Virus record (IMG/VR): IMGVR_UViG_3300010396_001256
Location: 1-24,524 of that record
Length of the DNA stretch: 24,524 nucleotides
Reading direction: 5' to 3' (one strand)
Origin: a virus
Below are positions 21,982 through 24,524 of this stretch, one piece after another. The stretch's first letter is position 1. Every line of letters starts with the position of its first letter. Both the position numbers and the translations under genes were made by a program. The notes under the pieces are model-generated. The model was not told the DNA's origin and did no database searches. It saw only the letters and a program-made list of their open reading frames with translations.

Positions 21982-22125
21982 ATGAAACCGCCGCCCTACT
22001 TCTGGTCCGAGCACTTCGGTCTATGGATAGCGCGCCGCCACGTCGCGGGATATCCGATGTGGCTGAAGCCGGGCGCGCCGGTGTTCGCAGCCGCTCAGTC
22101 CCGGGAGGACGAAGGCTGCTCATGA
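21982..22125 (+). CDS. 47-residue early protein
   Basis: ATG at 21982 follows a strong purine-rich ribosome binding site (GAGGGAAAGGGGGAGCA). The product reads MKPPPYFWSEHFGLWIARRH, then a short VAGYPMWLKPG segment and an acidic end. Its stop overlaps the excisionase-like start by ATGA. The strong binding site and the overlap make it likely to be real despite its size. It is aromatic-rich; no domain is recognised. Confidence 0.6.
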   Translation: MKPPPYFWSEHFGLWIARRHVAGYPMWLKPGAPVFAAAQSREDEGCS

Positions 22126-22502
22126 TGGAGACCCTTCCCCGCCTGTACACCGCCCGCCAGGTCGCCGAATACCTCGGCGTGAGCGTGCGGACCGTGATGC
22201 GGCTGATCGCATCGCGTAAGCTGACGGCCAAACGATACGGTCGGGCTGTCCGGGTGATCGAGGCCGACCTGCAGAAATTCGCAGCGGAGGGGACATGCCA
22301 GTCGAGCTCGACCGCGCCGGCCGATTCTTCCTTAAGGCCAGGGGGAAGCGCCGAACGCTCTACATCTGCTGGTACGACCCGCAGACTCGACAGACAGCTG
22401 GTGTATCGACTGGCACAGCAGACCTCGAAGAGGCACGGCGCGCGCTCCTCGAGCACGCCCTCCGCGCCGACCGCGCGCCGGTCACCGCTGACGCCCAGCT
22501 AG
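22122..22502 (+). CDS. xis: excisionase-like helix-turn-helix protein
   Basis: The ATG at 22122 overlaps the previous stop. Residues about 7-55 form a winged helix-turn-helix of the HTH_17/excisionase type: LYTARQVAEYLGVSVRTVMR, then LIASRKLTAKRYGRAVRVIEADLQKF. Such proteins bend attachment-site DNA and switch integrase to excision. After about residue 58 the frame continues for nearly 70 Ser/Arg/Thr-rich residues that overlap the integrase gene in another frame for 208 bases. This tail is probably unstructured. A place directly before int is standard. A regulatory role is an alternative. Confidence 0.8.
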   Translation: MMETLPRLYTARQVAEYLGVSVRTVMRLIASRKLTAKRYGRAVRVIEADLQKFAAEGTCQSSSTAPADSSLRPGGSAERSTSAGTTRRLDRQLVYRLAQQTSKRHGARSSSTPSAPTARRSPLTPS

Positions 22503-23560
22503 CCGGCGTCATGCAGGCCTATTATGTGAACTACGCGCGCGAGCTGCCCAGTGTGCATGCACACCTCGCCGCCCAACGCGACGCGCTGGAGATCTGGGGC
22601 GATCCAGACATCTGTGAGCTCGATCGAAGGAAGCAGCTCGAGCTGGTCGACAAGCTGCGCGAACGAGGCCTCTCAGACTGGACGATTCAGAGCCGCCTCA
22701 ATCGCATCTGGGCGGCGATGAACTGGCACCGTCGCGACAATCCCGAGCTCGTCGTGCCCGAGCAGATCACCGCCGCGGACTGGAAGCCGGTCCTGCGAGA
22801 CCGCGAGCACACCTTCACGGTCGAGGACCTGGCCGCGCTGTTCAACGCCGCGGCCGCGCCCAGGGCCGAAGGCCAGCACACGCGCGAGCACTGGTGGCGC
22901 TTCCTGGTCCTGGCGGTCGGCACCGCATCGCGCGAGGCCGCGCTGCGCGAGCTCACCTGGGGCCAGGTCGATCTGCGACTGGGCCGGATCCGGCTCAATC
23001 CGGATGGCAGGCGTCAGACGAAGAAGCGCAGGCCGACGGTGCCGATCGCTCCGACGGTGGCCGCCGAACTCGCGAGCTGGGAGCGCGCCGGCAACCAGGT
23101 CATCACGTATTACGGAAAGCGCCTGGCGACGCGTGAATTCTTCGATCTGCTGGCCGAGGAAGCCGGCGTCACCGGCGGCCCGAACGTCATCCGGCATACC
23201 GTGCGCACGTGGCTCGCCGAGTACGGCGTGCCAGACTCCGAGGCCGACGTGTTCATGGGTCACAAGGCGGAAGGATCGGCGACCGGCAAACGCTACATCC
23301 ACCGCCGGCCAGAGTACCTGCGAAGCGTCGTCGACGCCGTCGAGGCGCTGTTCGACGAGCTGGCCGCGCGCGTCACGCGCGCCTTCTGCGGACGGGAGAT
23401 CGTCGATCAGCCCGGGCCCGAGGATCCGGTCGCCAGGGCGATGCGTGGCAAGTGCGTGGCAACCCTGGAGGCGAGGTCCGCTATGTGCCTGAATTTGGAG
23501 CGGGAAACGAGGCTCGAACTCGCGACCTCAACCTTGGCAAGGTTGCGCTCTACCAACTGA
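22295..23560 (+). CDS. int: tyrosine recombinase integrase, reading into tRNA-Gly
   Basis: The 421-residue product has a strong GGAGGGG site seven bases before the ATG. The N-terminal arm-binding region is RTLYICWYDPQTRQTAGVST near residues 20-39. The core-binding domain covers about 65-160 and the catalytic domain 170-360. Catalytic residues visible are Arg in TASREAALRELTW (R213), Lys near K243/K244, H301 and R304 in IRHTVRTWLAEYGVP, H323 in MGHKAEGS, and Tyr-334 in GKRYIH. It should recombine attP with the tRNA-Gly gene. The last 21 residues, from about residue 401, are antisense translation of the tRNA gene, and the stop lies in the anticodon-arm region. Confidence 0.93.
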   Translation: MPVELDRAGRFFLKARGKRRTLYICWYDPQTRQTAGVSTGTADLEEARRALLEHALRADRAPVTADAQLAGVMQAYYVNYARELPSVHAHLAAQRDALEIWGDPDICELDRRKQLELVDKLRERGLSDWTIQSRLNRIWAAMNWHRRDNPELVVPEQITAADWKPVLRDREHTFTVEDLAALFNAAAAPRAEGQHTREHWWRFLVLAVGTASREAALRELTWGQVDLRLGRIRLNPDGRRQTKKRRPTVPIAPTVAAELASWERAGNQVITYYGKRLATREFFDLLAEEAGVTGGPNVIRHTVRTWLAEYGVPDSEADVFMGHKAEGSATGKRYIHRRPEYLRSVVDAVEALFDELAARVTRAFCGREIVDQPGPEDPVARAMRGKCVATLEARSAMCLNLERETRLELATSTLARLRSTN

Positions 23561-23571
23561 GCTATTCCCGC
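23496..23571 (-). tRNA. tRNA-Gly (GCC)
   Basis: The 76-base minus-strand gene folds completely: acceptor stem GCGGGAA with TTCCCGC, discriminator T, encoded CCA, D arm GCTC/GAGC, anticodon arm CAACC-TTGCCAA-GGTTG with anticodon GCC, and T arm GCGAG-TTCGAGC-CTCGT with TTCGA loop. Its 3' end faces the prophage, so the 3' part was restored at integration and the gene looks functional. Confidence 0.96.
23496..23571. other. attR region within tRNA-Gly
   Basis: The integrase gene lies next to and overlaps the 3' part of tRNA-Gly, the classic arrangement of a phage using a tRNA as attB. The recombination core must lie within the tRNA, most likely the T-arm to anticodon-arm part (about 23496-23545). 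The precise core cannot be set without attL, which is not in the window. Confidence 0.6.
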
Positions 23572-23593
23572 GCCGTCTCAGACGAGAAGCGGA

Positions 23594-23622
23594 ATGGTGA
23601 GGTTAGCGCCTTTCCAAGTCAA
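23594..23622 (-). promoter_or_regulatory. candidate promoter of tRNA-Gly
   Basis: On the minus strand TTGACT (23622-23617) and CACCAT (23599-23594) are separated by 17 bases, about 22 bases before the mature tRNA 5' end. The -35 match is good; the -10 is weak with three of six bases. The gap 23572-23693 otherwise holds no gene. Confidence 0.4.
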
Positions 23623-23693
23623 GGCAGTCCCACGACTTTTGGACAGGATCAGTGGCAAGATGGGTGCTGATTAATCAGGTTTTTTTTAGGCCT

Positions 23694-24524
23694 ATGAGCA
23701 CTTCGCTGCAGAGACTGCTGCCGCTTTTCGACAGCGAGCGCACGCACGCGCAGTCCATGGTACTGGCTACCGTGTTGCATACCGCCGGCCCCACCTACAC
23801 CAAGCCGGGTGCGCAGATGCTCATCGCATCCAGCGGTGAATATGCCGGGCTGCTGTCCGGCGGCTGCCTCGAGGGCGACCTCAGTGAGCGCGCCCGACGC
23901 GTATTCGACAGCGGCCACAGCGAGATCGTGCGCTACGACATGCGCGGACCGGAGGATCTATTGTTCGGGCTCGGCTCCGGCTGCGAGGGGGCGATGGAAA
24001 TTCTGCTGCAGCGTCTGGAGGTGTCCCGACAATGGCAGCCTCTGCAAAGGCTCGCGGCAGCCTGGCGAGCGCGTCGAGCCGAGCGACTGCTGATGCTCAT
24101 CCGCTCAACTTCGCACACCGTGGCCGCCGGCACGCCAGCCGCGCAGGCTGATTGGGCGGCCGGAAGCGGCATTTTCATTCCCGACGGAGAGGCTTTCGGA
24201 ATGGCGCCGCCCGCCTGCGCTGAGGCATTGCGAAGAGTGGCGGTGAACTTACCGGCGACCTCGGGCTCCCGCCTGCTGTCGCACGCCCTGCCGGGAGCCG
24301 AATTGTTGCTGCTAGAACAATCAGCCCCTCCCCGGCTCCTGCTGTTGGGCGCCGGAGCCGATGCCCTGCCGGTAGCCACGTTGATTACCTTCCTCGGGTG
24401 GAGCGTCACGGTGGTGGATCACCGTCCCCACTACGCTCGTTCCGAGCGCTTTCCGGGCGCTGATGCCGTGTTATCCGGCGGCCCAACCGTTGTACCGGAA
24501 TTAATCGCGAAAGTCCGGGCAGCC
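23694..24524 (+). CDS. XdhC/CoxI-family protein, 3' end cut by window
   Basis: This host gene starts at ATG 23694 with only a short AGG before it and stays open to the window end (277 codons). It has the XdhC N-terminal domain: SMVLATVLHTAGPTYTKPGA near residues 22-41, the YAGLLSGGCLEGDLSERA motif near 50-67, and LLFGLGSGCEGAMEILL near 88-104. The start of the C-terminal Rossmann-like domain (LLLLGAGADALPVATL then VVDHRP) comes near residue 225. XdhC-family proteins deliver sulfurated molybdenum cofactor to xanthine dehydrogenase-type enzymes. Molybdoenzyme genes may lie further right. It marks the chromosome outside the prophage. Confidence 0.9.
   Translation, partial: MSTSLQRLLPLFDSERTHAQSMVLATVLHTAGPTYTKPGAQMLIASSGEYAGLLSGGCLEGDLSERARRVFDSGHSEIVRYDMRGPEDLLFGLGSGCEGAMEILLQRLEVSRQWQPLQRLAAAWRARRAERLLMLIRSTSHTVAAGTPAAQADWAAGSGIFIPDGEAFGMAPPACAEALRRVAVNLPATSGSRLLSHALPGAELLLLEQSAPPRLLLLGAGADALPVATLITFLGWSVTVVDHRPHYARSERFPGADAVLSGGPTVVPELIAKVRAA

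Larger units (their letters stand above)
1..23540. mobile_element. HK97-like siphophage prophage, left end outside window
   Basis: The gene order integrase, excisionase, short early region, then HNH, terminases, portal, protease, capsid, connectors, tail tube, chaperones, tape measure, tail tip and a lysis-like cassette is that of a complete structural module of a long-tailed temperate phage. All late genes are on the minus strand and most overlap by a few bases, as in one transcript. The right border lies in tRNA-Gly(GCC), whose 3' end faces the phage. The exact crossover within the tRNA is not visible, so the right limit given is approximate. I looked for a second copy of the tRNA 3' half in positions 1-800 and found none, so attL should be left of the window. 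No structural gene is visibly broken, so the structural module looks intact. Confidence 0.92.

Noticed and set aside
23667-23687. Palindrome CTGATTAATCAG followed by eight T as a terminator for int
   Set aside because: The perfect palindrome can form only a four-bp, AT-rich stem with a four-base loop, so it is too weak. It may simply be chance or a protein-binding site.
1-24524. CRISPR arrays, insertion sequences, rRNA
   Set aside because: I saw no regularly spaced direct repeats, no transposase and no rRNA-like sequence on either strand.

Overview
The window is almost entirely one prophage of a tailed, siphovirus-like phage with an HK97-type head. It sits in a GC-rich proteobacterial chromosome, probably gammaproteobacterial, though the species cannot be fixed from sequence alone. 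The right junction is visible. A minus-strand tRNA-Gly(GCC) at 23496-23571 abuts the integrase gene, and beyond it lies a bacterial XdhC-family gene cut by the window end. No copy of the tRNA 3' part was found at the left, so attL is probably outside the window and position 1 is still inside, or at the very edge of, the element.

From right to left: the integrase (22295-23560) and an excisionase-like HTH gene (22122-22502) form the recombination module. A short rightward early cluster (20659-22125) holds five small proteins: an acidic 60-aa protein, a zinc-ribbon/coiled-coil protein, a 49-aa membrane protein, a 157-aa phage protein and a 47-aa protein. A divergent gap near 20540-20658 separates it from one long leftward late operon, in which most genes touch through ATGA, TGATG or GTGA overlaps.

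The late operon runs in HK97-like order: small protein, HNH endonuclease, terminase small and large subunits, portal, ClpP-like head protease, major capsid protein with its own delta domain, small head protein, head-tail connector, head closure protein, HK97 gp10-like protein, DUF3168-type tail completion protein, tail tube, tail assembly chaperones with a programmed -1 frameshift, and tape measure. It continues with distal tail and hub proteins and a 1034-aa J-like tail-tip protein with tandem Ig-like domains. The gp10-like gene actually lies after the chaperones. The capsid gene stands alone between two strong intrinsic-terminator hairpins.

The operon ends in a cassette of small membrane proteins, a DUF5675-like protein, two cysteine-hydrolase-like proteins of different fold topology (a permuted NlpC/P60-YiiX type and a papain type) and a secreted fibronectin-III protein. 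This is where lysis genes are expected, but no classical lysozyme, amidase or transglycosylase is recognisable. A convergent plus-strand gene for an exported protein (1-540) looks like a moron. No repressor, Cro or replication gene is recognisable in the window.
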